NCBI GenBank assembly: GCA_946902985.2
Contig: OX336388.2
Span: 1,386,847,723-1,386,911,722, forward strand
Source: Meconema thalassinum
Taxonomy: Eukaryota > Arthropoda > Insecta > Orthoptera > Tettigoniidae
DNA length: 64,000 nt
Direction of reading: 5' to 3'
Shown: positions 51,868 through 62,425 of the stretch, one piece after another
Layout: the number at the start of each line of letters is the position of its first letter
Numbering within the stretch: the stretch's first letter is position 1
The notes under the pieces: model-generated
Seen by the model: the letters and a program-made list of their open reading frames with translations, nothing else
The model's database searches: none
What the model was told of the DNA's origin: nothing
Translations under genes and position numbers: made by a program

Positions 51868-52326
51868 TATATAGGCTTTCACGGCAGGTGAATTAAAACT
51901 CAGCAATTCTTCTAGGTTTGTGCCGTGTCTTGTGTGGGGTTTCGCCTAGGACACCAAGCTGGCTCATCGGCGGGCTCTTGGTGTCCCCGCCCAGACCCCC
52001 ACAGTAGTGACGAACTGCGTGCCACCTCCCTTTATATTAAGTACAACTGCACCACTTGACTGCGAGAACTAAAAGCTCAAGCAGCCTTAACCTCCCTATG
52101 AAGGCTTCCAAAAAGATGGCATATTGGCTTTCACGGCCGGTGAATTAAAACTCAGGAATTCTTCTAGGTTTGTGTCGTGTCTTGGGGCAACTGCACCACT
52201 TAACTGCGAGAACTGAAAGCTCAAGCAGCCGGGTCCGGGCGGGAACACCGAGAGCCCGCCGATGAGCCAGCTTGGTGTCCTAGGCGAAACCCCACACAAG
52301 ACAAGGCACAATCCTAGAAGAATTGC
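51868..52326. mobile_element. Foldback family P, composite copy inside M2
   Basis: Two near-identical leads (GGCTTTCACGGC-GGTGAATT at about 51882 and 52125) precede CAATTCTTCTAGGTTTGTG. The segment GTCTTGTGTGGGGTTTCGCC and CTAGGACACCAAGCTGGCTC is repeated inverted at 52262-52310. Short GC-rich hairpin-forming units. Compare 56163-56316. No ORF. Confidence 0.6.
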
Positions 52327-52440
52327 TGAGTTTTAAAATTACATGAGATTATTAAACTCACTTGTATGGCTTATTTCTATAACGATTATCGTCAGATCCC
52401 TTACAAATGTTTATGAGGTAATAATATTGAGATTGCGGAG

Positions 52441-52714
52441 CAAATATTTACAGAATTCATCGTAGAATGAAAATGTTTACTAATAGGTACGCCGTATAAT
52501 AACATTAATGCAGATCGCGTGCGCGACAAGCAAAAAAGAAGTGTGTTAGTGGTAAAGAAGAAAGAGGGAGAATTTTAGGAGGTTCCTTTAAAACTCCCTT
52601 ATGCTCTCTCCTTCCTCTAACCCTCCCCTAGAGACCGATGTTTCGTTCCTCTTCCTCAAACTGAACTATTGCAAACTTCTAGATACAATTCTTCATATAA
52701 TGGGCATCTGTCAG
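52441..52714. other. No gene recognised
   Basis: Includes a pyrimidine-rich CTCTCTCCTTCCTCTAACCC tract at about 52603. No other signal. Confidence 0.4.
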
Positions 52715-52786
52715 TAACTCTCAGTTTATTTATTAGCAGAAGCTTTTCAGTCGGTCTACACATTTTCATTAGGCAGGAAACGGCTT

Positions 52787-53131
52787 CGGAGGCGTAGTTG
52801 CTGAACTGCTGTGCCCAAGATCACGGGTTCAAACTCGGAGGGGAAGTAAAGCCGGCACGGTGGTCCCATGTCATAGATTATGGCGTGTAAAAGATCATTC
52901 CACTTACTAAACTTGTGTGAAACTAAATTTCTAGGTTATATTTCGTTGAAACGCTCTATCAAAGTACCAACGTTCACCACTAGGTGTCAGTGACATCTGG
53001 TAGCGAAATTTCGAACTACTTGAAATTGAACGGAACTTGTAGCTCACCCCAAGGGTGTCCACTTGAAACAGCTACAGCCTCTGGCGAGCCAAACATGTCC
53101 TCAGACACTCCCGGCACTGAGAGCCATACGC

Positions 53132-53182
<51 letters not shown>
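52787..53182 (+). mobile_element. SINE gamma head joined to a CCCGGCACT tail
   Basis: Head GGCTTCGGAGGCGTAGTTGC and body CATGTCATAGATTATGGCGT are gamma. From about 53030 the sequence is the other 3' module (GAACTTGTAGCTCACCCCAA, ACACTCCCGGCACTGAGAGC) ending in (AAAT)n/(AAT)n. It sits between CATTAGGCAG and CATTAGGCGG, a likely 10-bp TSD. Confidence 0.8.
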
Positions 53183-53186
<4 letters not shown>

Positions 53187-53234
53187 CATTAGGCGGTGAA
53201 TTACATTTAATTTCCTAGTGCCTGAAATAAATTA

Positions 53235-53812
53235 CAGTAAAACCCCGTTATTACGCTCTTCAAGGGACTGTGGTTTAAACGCGTAATAAGCGGGACAGCA
53301 CTAAAGACGGGAAATGGTTTGTGAGGCGAGAAACCAATATTTCAGCAATGTTCAGTATTTTATTTAACTGTATTATTAATTTTAAAACAGCTGAGGAGTG
53401 TGATGGTGCAGTGTCTTAGCTGCCCTTCTTTCACCCGGTCGGCAGGGGTTCCAATCCCGGTGACAGTGGGGTGGAATTTTCACCCGAAAAAATCACGTGA
53501 CGTCAGGAAGGGCATCTGGCCTTAAATCCCCGACAAAGCCAAAATGAGCCTGGTTGGCTCCGGCGACCCCAATTAATTGGGAAAAGCCGAAGAAAGTTTA
53601 AGATTATTATTAAAACATCTCAAATACAGTGCGCTTTCTGACAATTTATACAGAATTTTTCCTCTTTTTTCGACCTGCAAAAAGCACTATAAGCGGGATA
53701 CAATAGGATACAATTATTCAGTATTATATACGAACCGTCCAGGGTCCTTACAAAGGAAACGTAATAAACGGGATAGCGTATTAAGCGGGTGCGTAACATC
53801 GGGGTTTTACCG
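53235..53812. mobile_element. TA-flanked MITE with CAGTAAAACCCCG ends (pogo-like), split by a SINE
   Basis: The ends CAGTAAAACCCCGTTATTAC and (inverted) GTAACATCGGGGTTTTACCG are bounded by TA at 53233-53234 and 53813-53814. Internal words GCGTAATAAGCGGGA recur near both ends. Non-coding; about 370 bp without the SINE. Confidence 0.8.
53395..53600 (+). mobile_element. SINE kappa, nested in the MITE
   Basis: Head GTGATGGTGCAGTGTCTTAG with B box GGGGTTCCAATCCCGG. Body: GGAATTTTCACCCGAAAAAA, GACGTCAGGAAGGGCATCTG and GGCTCCGGCGACCCCAATTA. A related decayed copy is at 61690-61915. TSD imperfect (TTATTAATTTTAAAACA against TTATTATTAAAACA). Confidence 0.75.
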
Positions 53813-54019
53813 TAATAATAATAATACCATTAGGCGGGGAATTACTTTTAAGTTCCTAGTGCCTGGAATAAATTACTGTATATGAATTATTTATACACAA
53901 TAAAACACTTCTCACACAAATGGGGGGTAGATTGGATGACCAGTTTCGTTCGTCAAGCAAACATTATCATAACAAGCTCACTTGGGCTTAATTTTGGTTC
54001 AGTGGATATGTTTAAAACA

Positions 54020-54440
54020 CTTGGGTTGGTTGGTTGGTTGGTTCCTCAGTTTAGGGGCTGTGACAACGCGGTACTTTGGGTGTGTATAGAATCTGTCTGC
54101 TAACCGGTGTTAATTGTGATGGCTGTTTTAGTGTGTGTTATCTGTAATTCAGGCAAGGACTGCAGACGATCAATTTTAAGTAGTTCCTACATTTGCTACC
54201 AAATGTTACCATCAACGACACCTAGCAACGAACTTGACTACTAGATGCTACCGCAACCGGCACCTGGTGGCGAACGTTGGAACTTTAATAGAGCATTAAT
54301 CAAATATAGCCTACAAATTTAGTTCACACAATTGTAGTTAGTGGAAGGTTCTTCTACATGTCATAAATCTATGACATGGGACCGCCGGCTTTACTTCCCC
54401 TCCGAAGGATGGCACACTGAGGGATTTTAACGCTCTTAAA
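54020..54440 (-). mobile_element. SINE gamma, 5'-truncated
   Basis: Minus strand from GAGCGTTAAAATCCCTCAGT (54435) to the CCAACCAACCAACCAACC end at about 54022. Same truncation point as the copy at 22440. The mariner element begins two bases beyond. Confidence 0.8.
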
Positions 54441-54442
54441 TA

Positions 54443-55458
54443 CAGGGTTTCTATAAAAGAACTCGGGGGTTTTAAAAATCATATCTTAATAACTGTAGGA
54501 GATAGGGAAATGTAGTTAATTTCTCTGAAACGAGTAGCTCATCAAGTTTTACTCATAGCAATTGGGAATGTTTTCATCAACAGTTGGCAGCGCTGTGGAG
54601 CATTGACTTTGAAACAACGTAGCAGCAGTCAGTGCTGTCTGGATTGTCCGCTATGGCGACACCGCAACAAAAGACTCAATGCGTTATTTGGCTAATAAAA
54701 ACTAATTGTGTTGTTACAGTACAAAGAAACTTTCGACGTAAATATGGTGTTGACCCATCTACGGATAAAACCATTCGCCAATGGTTAAGTGCTTTCAAAC
54801 AAACAGGAAGTGTTTCAAAACAAAAGTCGCCGGGTAGACCGCGCGTGTCACAAGAGAATGTTAACAGAATCCTCGCTTCATGCCTTCGAAGCCCTAAGAA
54901 ATCATTGACAAGACGCAGTCTGGAGGTCCCTTCATTTTTGTTGAAAGAAATATCAATGGTGATGTCTATTGTGACATGTTAGAGGAATATGTTCTTCCTC
55001 AGTTAGATGTCATTGAGGCGGAGATGGGTTTAGTCCACTTCCAACAAGATGGGGCACCGCCACTATTCAGTTTGCGTGTGCGTGAGGCACTTGACGCTCG
55101 ACTCTGCAACAGATGGTCTCCAAGGAGCCCTGATTTGACTCAGTTGGACTTTTTCTTCTGGGGGCATATCAAGAATCTTGTGTATGCGGAGAAAATTCAT
55201 GATGTTGGCCATCTCTGGGAACGAATAATCAATTGTGTGGCAACCGTCCCCCCAAACATGCTGGCCAGGACATGGGACGAGGCGGAATACCGTTACGATG
55301 TGTGCCGTGCCACTAACGCTCATATTGAACTTTATTAAATTGTAAAAAAAAACTTGAAAATGCAACCTTTCCAATCATGCATTAAACATTAATATAACGT
55401 TTTTACTTCATTACAATATTTTCCCTCAAAAGCCCGGACTTCTTTTATAGACACCCTG
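54443..55458 (+). mobile_element. Mariner-type transposon with internal deletion, TIRs and TA
   Basis: The ends CAGGGTTTCTATAAAAGAAC and (inverted) GTCTATAAAAGAAGTCCGGG are flanked by TA at 54441-54442 and 55459-55460. About 1 kb long. The transposase gene inside is deleted and frameshifted. Confidence 0.88.
54632..55338 (+). pseudogene. Mariner-type transposase, central deletion
   Basis: Two open parts. 54632-54975 is the DNA-binding half: helix-turn-helix around residues 15-55, then GRPR at about 78-81. 54976-55338 is the catalytic end: FQQDGAPP with the second Asp, then WSPRSPDLTQLDFFFWG with the third Asp, then the C-terminal helix region. Only 32 residues separate these two Asp residues, fewer than in related mariners with a GRRGP insert, so a small deletion lies there too. 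The first catalytic Asp and about 100 residues around it are missing. Inactive. Confidence 0.87.
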
Positions 55459-55700
55459 TATATAACACTCATGCACAGCAGTATTTACAATATTATTGTG
55501 CTACATAAGTTTTTAGTTCAACTTTGCAACGAGTCGGATTTTTAAGCAATTATATTTTTAATACCATAAAGTGTATAAATAATTCATGTCAGGCACCAGG
55601 AAATTAATTGCTAATTTTCGCCCAATCTAATTGGCCACACTCGTGTTGACCGACTGAAAAGCTTCTAATACAGTAGATTACTTAAGCAACACTGAGAAAA

Positions 55701-55979
55701 TGCGTCTAATCTTTCAATACTCTCAGTTTATGCAGTACAACATTATTTCTAGTCAATAAAGAAATTGACAATACCTTTCTATATAAGTTATGCTTTTTTT
55801 ATTTTGATAGCCTGCTTAACACTTTACGTTGGAGCTTGTTTGAAAGTGACAATATGAGACTGTCTTATTACTAGATTCCCAGAGAATGGGTAGAGATTCT
55901 GTCAGTCTTCCACTGTATCAATTGCGATACAATACGTTCTGTAACCAGTGGTGCACAAGGACTACAAGCCCATATCATC
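55701..55979. other. No gene recognised
   Basis: Short unique stretch between M3 and the G/P repeats. Confidence 0.4.
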
Positions 55980-56160
55980 GCTGAACTTGCAATACCGCGT
56001 ATCTGACAATGCACTCCTGTTACATTAGTTTCCTTATGGTATTATTATTATTATTATTATTATTATCACCATCATGACTACACAACTTCCCATTATTTTC
56101 CGTATGATTTGTCACGTCTCCCAGCCGTATGCGGATGTGCCGTCCAACAGTACAATTCAC
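55980..56160 (-). repeat. Repeat family G, inverted copy
   Basis: Minus strand of the G words: GGACGGCACATCCGCATACG, GTGCATTGTCAGATACGCGG and TATTGCAAGTTCAGCGATGA. It contains a (TAA)n tract at 56040-56066. With the G copy at 56395 it forms a loose inverted pair around hairpin P. Confidence 0.6.
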
Positions 56161-56162
56161 GT

Positions 56163-56316
56163 TAGAACTCAGCAATTTTTCTAGGTTTTCCCGTGTCATG
56201 TATGAGGTTTTGCCTAGGAACACCAAGATGGCTCATCAAAGGGCTCTTGGTGTCCTAGGTGAAACCCCACACAAGACACTGCAAAAACATAGAAAAATTG
56301 CTGAGTTTTAATTCAC
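56163..56316. repeat. Foldback family P, simple hairpin copy
   Basis: The left arm AGAACTCAGCAATTTTTCTA and GAGGTTTTGCCTAGGAACAC mirror GTGTCCTAGGTGAAACCCCA and AGAAAAATTGCTGAGTTTTA. Arms about 70 bp, tiny loop. The right flank CACTGGCCGTGAAAGCCAAT matches the lead of the copy at 51868. Confidence 0.75.
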
Positions 56317-56394
56317 TGGCCGTGAAAGCCAATATACCATCAATTCACGTGTGAAAAAAATTAAGGAAATTGAGCTTTAAGTTCATTGTCCTGT

Positions 56395-56600
56395 AGGAAA
56401 GTATATTTCCGTCTAGTTATGCACTCCTACAATACAGTACATTTATGGTTCATTTTCCTTTAGATATCTCAGCTAACGTGAATTGTCCTGTAGGTCGACA
56501 CATTCACACACGGCTGGAAACACTGGAGAGGAAGAGCATTATCAGATATAGTACGTGGTATTGCAAGTTCAGCAACAATATACAGATTGTAAGTATCCGC
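56395..56600 (+). repeat. Repeat family G
   Basis: AAGTATATTTCCGTCTAGTT, GTGAATTGTCCTGTAGGTCG, GAGCATTATCAGATATAGTA, GTATTGCAAGTTCAGCAACA. The last 30 bp (ATACAGATTGTAAGTATCCG) recur at about 57675. Confidence 0.65.
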
Positions 56601-56883
56601 CACCATGTTTATTGTGCCCCTGCCTGTGTGCACGCCTCTCTCCATTAACATCGACCACTCAAGGAACTGTTGAGTGTGGAAGTTTAATGAGGAAGTTTGT
56701 GGCAAGGCGTGGGACAGAAGTTACCTTCAATTCCTCTGTGCCCTGGTTCTCTACAGTTGGGCAAACCTCGTGTACATGATTTTCATTTATTGCCATTTTG
56801 AATGTTTAATGTCATGCTGGCGAGAATCTTTATGAGATCAAGCATTGAAAATTAATTAGCATAATTCATCGCTGAATAATATG

Positions 56884-56945
56884 TCGAAAGAAGAAGAAGA
56901 AGAAGAAGAAGAAGAAGAAGAAGAAGAAGAAGAACAAGAAGAAGG
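56884..56945. repeat. (GAA)n microsatellite
   Basis: About 20 units with two interruptions. Confidence 0.97.
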
Positions 56946-57885
56946 AGAAAACGTGAAGAGTTTTCAAACTTGCCCTCACAACATTCCATTCAAAAGAAAT
57001 AGTAGGCTCTGTCATCAAGTCTCCTATTACTTTGCCAAAGTTGCATAAGATGCTCTCATCAACAAGCCACCAGCAAGTGTCCGGAAGTCGCATGATGAGT
57101 AGCTATCGACATGAAAACAACACTAAAGAATTACAATATGTACAGTACCACAATATTCATTTCACATCGCACGATATCCATGGTCTTTCGTCGACACCGT
57201 CACCAGCTACAATACACATACGAATCATTGCCGTACTTCTTGCACTGTACACACCGCATCGTACTGGTTAACTTAAACACCTTTCTCAGTAACAGATTCA
57301 ATAGAACGTGAGTAACAAATGTTCATTTTTATAATAGAAGTTAAAGTGCGTATCATCCATCGTTTGAAATACTGTAACTACACTCGAATATTTGGGCAGG
57401 TGACCTCGGTGTTTCTCACATCCAAACAACAGCCATCACCACCTCCACACTATAAAATGATAAATAAGAATATTCACTCTTAGTATCGGTTAATTGTAAC
57501 CACAGTTGTGACGAGTTAACAGGAGCTCACTTTATGGAAAGTCGAAAGCACGGCATCTATAATTTATAAAAATTAAGCTAGTGAATTCTTCTATAGAAGA
57601 ACAATATAATTAACGTATTTAGTCCAGTAATTGGTTCAGTAATCCACAAAATTTAAAAATATAATGTTAGAAATATACAGATTGTAAGTATCCACCACCA
57701 TGTTTAATGACACGCCATGCACGCTATTTATAATTCATGAATGCAAATTTTAACAGAATAAAACCAGTTTATTTTGTACCTTAAACTAGTTTATTTTGAC
57801 ATTTTCTTGCTATGATATGATCAATAGACACTAACAAAGTAACAGACGTCCATGTTAGAAGATAACACCAGCGCCATCTATCAAT
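56946..57885. other. No gene recognised
   Basis: Short frames only. CATCTATAATTTATAAAAAT at about 57550 recurs in similar form at about 58515, so low-level repeats are present. Confidence 0.4.
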
Positions 57886-57909
57886 GAGCAGAACTACACT
57901 AGAAAATTA

Positions 57910-58392
57910 GCGCCTTCAATGGCTTAGTTGGTAGCATGCTGAGCTTCTATGCCCAAGATCGTGGGTTCAAGTCGTCTGATTTTTAAGAGCCTTAAAAATC
58001 CCCCAGTATGCCTTTCTTAGCAGAGGAAGTAAATCCAGTGGGCCCATAGATTTATGGCATGTAAATGAACCTTCCACTAACTACACGTTTGTGAAGCTAA
58101 AATTTGTAGGTTAGATTTGATTAACGCTATATTAGATCCAACGTTCGCCACCAGGTGTTGGTTGCGAAGACATCTAGTAGCCACGGCTAGGTGTCGTTGA
58201 CGGTAGCACTTGGTAGAAAAAGTATGAACTACTTGAAAATTGATCGTCTGCAGTCCTTACCTGAATTACAGATACACACACTAATACAGTCATCACAATA
58301 AACACCGGTTATCAGACAGATTCTACACACACCAAAGGTACACGGGGCTACATGACCGCGTTGTCGCAGCCCCTAAACTGAGGAACCAACCA
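57910..58392 (+). mobile_element. SINE gamma, full length, 14-bp TSD
   Basis: Head GCGCCTTCAATGGCTTAGTT, body ATCCCCCAGTATGCCTTTCT, tail CACACACCAAAGGTACACGG. Perfect TSD ACACTAGAAAATTA at 57896-57909 and 58393-58406. Confidence 0.92.
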
Positions 58393-58406
58393 ACACTAGA
58401 AAATTA

Positions 58407-58811
58407 CATGTCAGAATGTTTCACTCATAGCAACGGTCCATTATACCAAGCTTCCTGGGATTGAACCATTCCACGCCGAATTAGAGCAAATATTATCTGA
58501 TGAAATGATGTATGCATCTATAATTTACGAAAAATAAGCTATACATTGATGAATTTGTAGGTTTATACCATGGTAGTGTTTCATTATGCTCTGTTTCACA
58601 ATAATAGGATCGTTCCTTAACAAATTAAAGGAATTCATCAATCGGGATTTACAAGCACACCATCCATAATAATTCATGAAAAGGAACTAGCAGATGTGTA
58701 TACCTGCAGTTTCAGATTATAGTAATAGTAGCGGTTTGCTGTGCTAGATTACCAAGGGATTGGAAAATTCAGAGACGAGTTAATTGAATTTATGTATATT
58801 ACAAGAAAGTC
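58407..58811. other. No gene recognised
   Basis: The last part (AAGAAAGTCACATGC, 58793-58808) also occurs uninterrupted at about 61917-61931 and is the flank of the next SINE. Confidence 0.4.
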
Positions 58812-59850
58812 ACATGCAAACGGCTTTGGTGGCGTAGTCGGTAGCATGCTGAACTGCTATGCCCAAGATAGCGGGTTCAAATCCAGCCGAAGACGTCAGA
58901 TTTTTAAGAGTGTTAAAATCCCTCAGTATGCCTTCCTTCGGAGGGGAAGTAAAGCCGGCGGACCCATGTCATAGATTTATGGCATGAAAAAGAACCTACC
59001 ACTACAATCAGGCGCGGATTCAAGGGGGGGAGGGAGTCACGGGGTCATGACCCCCCCCCCCCAAAACGGAGACCAATTTTTTTTTGCAAACTCAAAAAAC
59101 GAAAACACAATAACCAGAAAAATAAAACTTAACGAATTTTAACTGAAAAACAGGTTGTTTTTTTTAATTTTATTCATTACTGAAAATATATTTATTGCAA
59201 TTATTATGTTCTGTTACAACTGTACATATTTACAAATTCATACCTGTTATATAAAAACGATTATTAATATAACAAAATCAACTCGTCTATTTTGTTTAGC
59301 AAATCTTGTGATTACCGAATCGATGTCACGATGAATGTGCAGCAATGCACGGATAGGAAATTGGGGCTTTTTTTTTGCACCAAAAATATTTGCCGACGTC
59401 CTAACTGCAAGCTTGGTTGGCAATTTATGCTGTGACTTTCTCCCTTTGTCGGTACCAACTCGACTTGCCGAAACTGTAACGTACCTTGATAGTTTTCTCG
59501 AAGCTCAATGTAAAAGTCACAAAACACGCCTTTGCAATTTGTACGAATAATTTTGGTGCGCTAAACGCATCAAATTTCTACCCATCTAGCTTGCAAAAAA
59601 TTTGGTCTGGTTTTGTACGTTTGGTTATTTTGTGATTGCGTTTTTAGTGATAACATTTTTCTTAACAATTTCGATTCACTGACCCCACCCAAAGCCAAAC
59701 TCTAGACCCACGCCTGACTACAATTGGTAGTGTGTAGCTATATTTGTAGGTTATTTGGTTTAGAAACGCTCTGCTAAGTTCCAACGTTCATCGCTGGGTG
59801 TTGACAGTGGCGTCTGGTAGCCAAAGTTGGAACTAATTGAAATTGAACTT
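58812..59850 (+). mobile_element. SINE gamma interrupted by a hAT MITE
   Basis: Head ACGGCTTTGGTGGCGTAGTC, body to GAACCTACCACTACAAT, then the hAT insertion (59009-59716). The body continues (GTAGTGTGTAGCTATATTTG...GTTGACAGTGGCGTCTGGTA) to about 59850 and ends with an alternative tail containing CATCTCTCATTAACTCCTCT. Confidence 0.82.
59009..59716. mobile_element. hAT-type MITE, 708 bp, 8-bp TSD
   Basis: The ends CAGGCGCGGATTCAAG and (inverted) CAGGCGTGGGTCTAGAG are flanked by the perfect 8-bp duplication ACTACAAT (59001-59008 and 59717-59724). An 8-bp TSD and CAGG ends are hallmarks of hAT. It contains C- and T-runs and no transposase; a 71-codon frame at 59335 has no motif. Confidence 0.88.
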
Positions 59851-60084
59851 TCATTCATCTTCATTCATTTCATCTCTCATTAACTCCTCTCGTGAGGTTG
59901 GCTTTCTAACTGCACAAACTTAATTTGGGGGTGGGGTATTAAATATCATAAGGAAACACATTTCATAACCTAATATTTCTATTTGCAACAAGATCTTCTA
60001 ATCTTCTCAATTCTTACATTCAGTACCTCTACAACCTCTCACATAACCTACTTCATTCATGCTAATCCAAATCACAACAAAAAA
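59851..60084. other. No gene recognised
   Basis: Unique-looking flank of element B2. Confidence 0.4.
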
Positions 60085-61512
60085 CATGATGTTCAGTAAA
60101 GAACATGTAGCCTACTTTCTCCTAAATGCATGGGTATTGTTATAACTCTTTGTCCTTTTCAAGGAGTATAATTGAAAGATGGTTGTAGTAGCTTGTTGAA
60201 ATACAACATGTTATACGGATATTAAATATGAATATGAGGTGCCCTTTGCTAGTGCTATCTCTGTAAAAAAATGTCATTCAATTCGGTTCCACTGTGTTTG
60301 AATTGATATGGGAAATCGATTTGCACACATACATGGCCGCTATCTGCAAACTATTGGGCTGATGACCTTGTAGTTCAGTCAAAAGATGCTTCCCACAAAA
60401 CGGTATGTTGTTGCAAAATTTGGTAGAGATCAAATGATTAGGTTGGTCATAATTAGAATTAATCTTTTAACATTTGGGTGGCCGCCATTCCGTTTCCGTC
60501 AAGATAGCGGCGATATAAAACATGAAACTGCGGTGCCCTTTTCTGATGCTACCTCTGTATCAAATTTCGTTCAATTCGGTTTCACCGTGTTGAATTGATA
60601 GGGGGATCGATGTGCACACATACATGGCCGCCATATGCAAACTATTGGACTGATGACCTTGTAGCTTGGTCAAAGAACGCTTCTTACATAAAGGTATGTT
60701 GTTGCAAACTTGGGTAGAAATCAGATGATTAGGTTGGCCGTAATTTGATTTAAGCTTTGAACATTTGGGTGGCCACCATTACGTTTCCATCAAAATGGTG
60801 GCAATATAAAACATGACACTGACGTGCGCTTTGCTAGTGCTACCTCTGTATCAAATTTCGTTCGATTAAGTTTCACCGTGTTTGAAAAGATAGGGGAATC
60901 GATTTGCATACATACATGGCCGCCATCCACAAATTATTTGGCGGATGACCTTGTTGTTTGGTCAACAGATTCTTAATACATACCGTAAAGGTATAATATT
61001 ACAAAATTTGGTAGAGATAAGATGATTAGGTTGGTCGTAATTTGATTTAAGCTTTTAACATTTGGGTGGCCGCCATTACGTTTTCGTCAAGATGGCGGCG
61101 ATATAAAACATGATACTGGAGTGCCCTTTGCTAGTGCTACCTCTGTACCAAATTTCGTTCAATTCGGTTTCACCGTGTTTGAATTGATAGGGGGGATCCA
61201 TTTGCACATATACATGGCCGCCATCTGCAAATTATTGGGCTGATGACCTTGTAGATTGGTCACAATATTCTTCATACATAATGGTATAATGTAGCAAAAT
61301 TTGGTAGAGATCCAATGATTAGGTTGGTCGTAATTTGATTTAATCTTTAAACATTTGGGTGGCCACCATTACGTTTCCGTCAAGATGGCGGCGATATAAA
61401 ACATGACACTGAGGTGCTCTTTGCTAGTTCTACTTCTGTACCAAATTTCGTTCAATTCGGTTTCACCGTGTTCGAATTGATAGGGGGGACAGACATTCAG
61501 AGTACACACACT

Positions 61513-61544
<32 letters not shown>

Positions 61545-61622
61545 GACAGACACACAATTTTTGGCCCTGTGTAGATCTCATAAGTCTACTTTCATTTTTT
61601 GCAAAAATCGAAAGTAGGCTAA
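60085..61622 (-). mobile_element. Helentron-like element B2, complete
   Basis: Minus strand. The 5' end TTTTTAGCCTACTTTCGATT has arm GAAAGTAGACTTATGAGATC. A GTCT/GT microsatellite (61551-61505) and CCCCCCTATCAATTC follow. The core has GCCAT-type motifs at 61365, 61220, 61072, 60922, 60775, 60630, 60484 and 60339, spaced 145-150 bp. The 3' end has GAAAGTAGGCT (60119-60108 region), hairpin ATGTTCTTTACTGAACAT and CATG, then T. The 11-bp 5' arm and its 3' inverse are identical. No ORF. Best copy of family B. Confidence 0.78.
61505..61552. repeat. (CA)n/(CAGA)n microsatellite inside B2
   Basis: CA run followed by CAGACAGACAGACA, i.e. GTCT units on the element's own strand, at the position equivalent to the other Helentron-like copies. 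Confidence 0.95.
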
Positions 61623-61689
61623 AAACATCGAAAATAGAAAATATACACAGATATGCCACTCAAATGAACATGGCCCCCTCCTACCTTAC

Positions 61690-61915
61690 TGCTGGACCTT
61701 TACAAGGAATCTCTTTAGCTCAGGCGCTAAGGCCTGCAATGCAATGGCCCACCAGCAAAAGGTAGCCATGCTTCTAACCTAAAATAACCAAAGAAAATGA
61801 ACATTGACAGCGTCAGGAAGGGCATTTGGCCGTAGAAACTATCAGCCACGTGGAATTTCATCGCATCTCATGCCCGACCGCGTTGGAAACAGGATTAATA
61901 AGAGCTAGACATAGA
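61690..61915 (+). mobile_element. SINE kappa-like, decayed
   Basis: A-box-like TTAGCTCAGGCGCTAAG, then GACAGCGTCAGGAAGGGCAT (as in kappa) and a tail TCATCGCATCTCATGCCCGA...AATAAGAGCTAGACAT. Confidence 0.5.
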
Positions 61916-61932
61916 AAAGAAAGTCACATGCA

Positions 61933-62204
61933 CGCCACCTATAATTCGTGAAATAGAATAAATAGATGTCTGTACCTCTAGATTTAGACTCTACTAGTGG
62001 TCCATAATGCAGTTTTCACTGAGAACAAATCATTCCAAAAGAAGTTATTAATTCAACTCTGAATAATTGACTTGGGTCGCGCCCCATATGTGAAAAGAAT
62101 CCAACATTTATGTACCCGTATGTTCAGATTCCTACTATTGGTTCACTATACCAAGATCACGTAGATTGGTACATTCTCTGGTCACTTCATTCCTGAAAAA
62201 TAAT
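61933..62204. other. No gene recognised
   Basis: Unique-looking. Confidence 0.4.
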
Positions 62205-62425
62205 GTTATTGGTTTTATGCCCTTTTAACTATTGTGGCTTTTAGAGACGCCGTTGTGCCGGAATTTTGCCCTGAAGGGGTTCCTTAACGTCCCAGTAAAT
62301 CTACTAACACGCCTCCCTCGCATTTTGGCACCCTCAAATGGTAACTGACTGCGCCAGGAATCGATCGTACAACCTTGGGAACAGCAGGTGAAAACGTTAC
62401 CGCTGCCCCATGCAGCCAGTCTCAT
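62205..62425 (-). mobile_element. SINE delta, full length, diverged
   Basis: Minus strand: head GAGACTGGCTGCATGGGGCA, B box AAGGTTGTACGATCGATTCC (with an insertion), body AAATTCCGGCACAACGGCG, end AAAACCAATAACATT. Confidence 0.75.

Larger units (their letters stand above)
52715..55700. mobile_element. Inverted-repeat element M3 with several nested insertions
   Basis: The left terminus AGCTTTTCAGTCGGTCTACA (about 52741) and right terminus TGTTGACCGACTGAAAAGCT (55649-55668) are inverted. Inner words correspond too: CCTAGTGCCTGAAATAAATT / CATGTCAGGCACCAGGAAAT and GAATTATTTATACAC / GTGTATAAATAATTC. In between lie a gamma SINE, a pogo-like MITE with its own SINE, an inverted gamma SINE and a mariner-type element. 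The segment CATTAGGCGG...AAATTAC occurs twice, either side of the MITE. Confidence 0.62.

Noticed and set aside
54632..55338. Functional mariner transposase
   Set aside because: The frame is split, the first catalytic Asp and surrounding residues are deleted, and the spacing of the last two Asp residues is short.
59040..59065. C-run and T-run as biological signal
   Set aside because: Homopolymers of this length are common sequencing or assembly weak points, so no inference is drawn from their exact length.
60085..61622. Plain satellite DNA as explanation for the ~146-bp periodicity
   Set aside because: The repeats lie within defined ends (hairpins, inverted subterminal arms), occur at several separate loci, and element C shows a clean single insertion.
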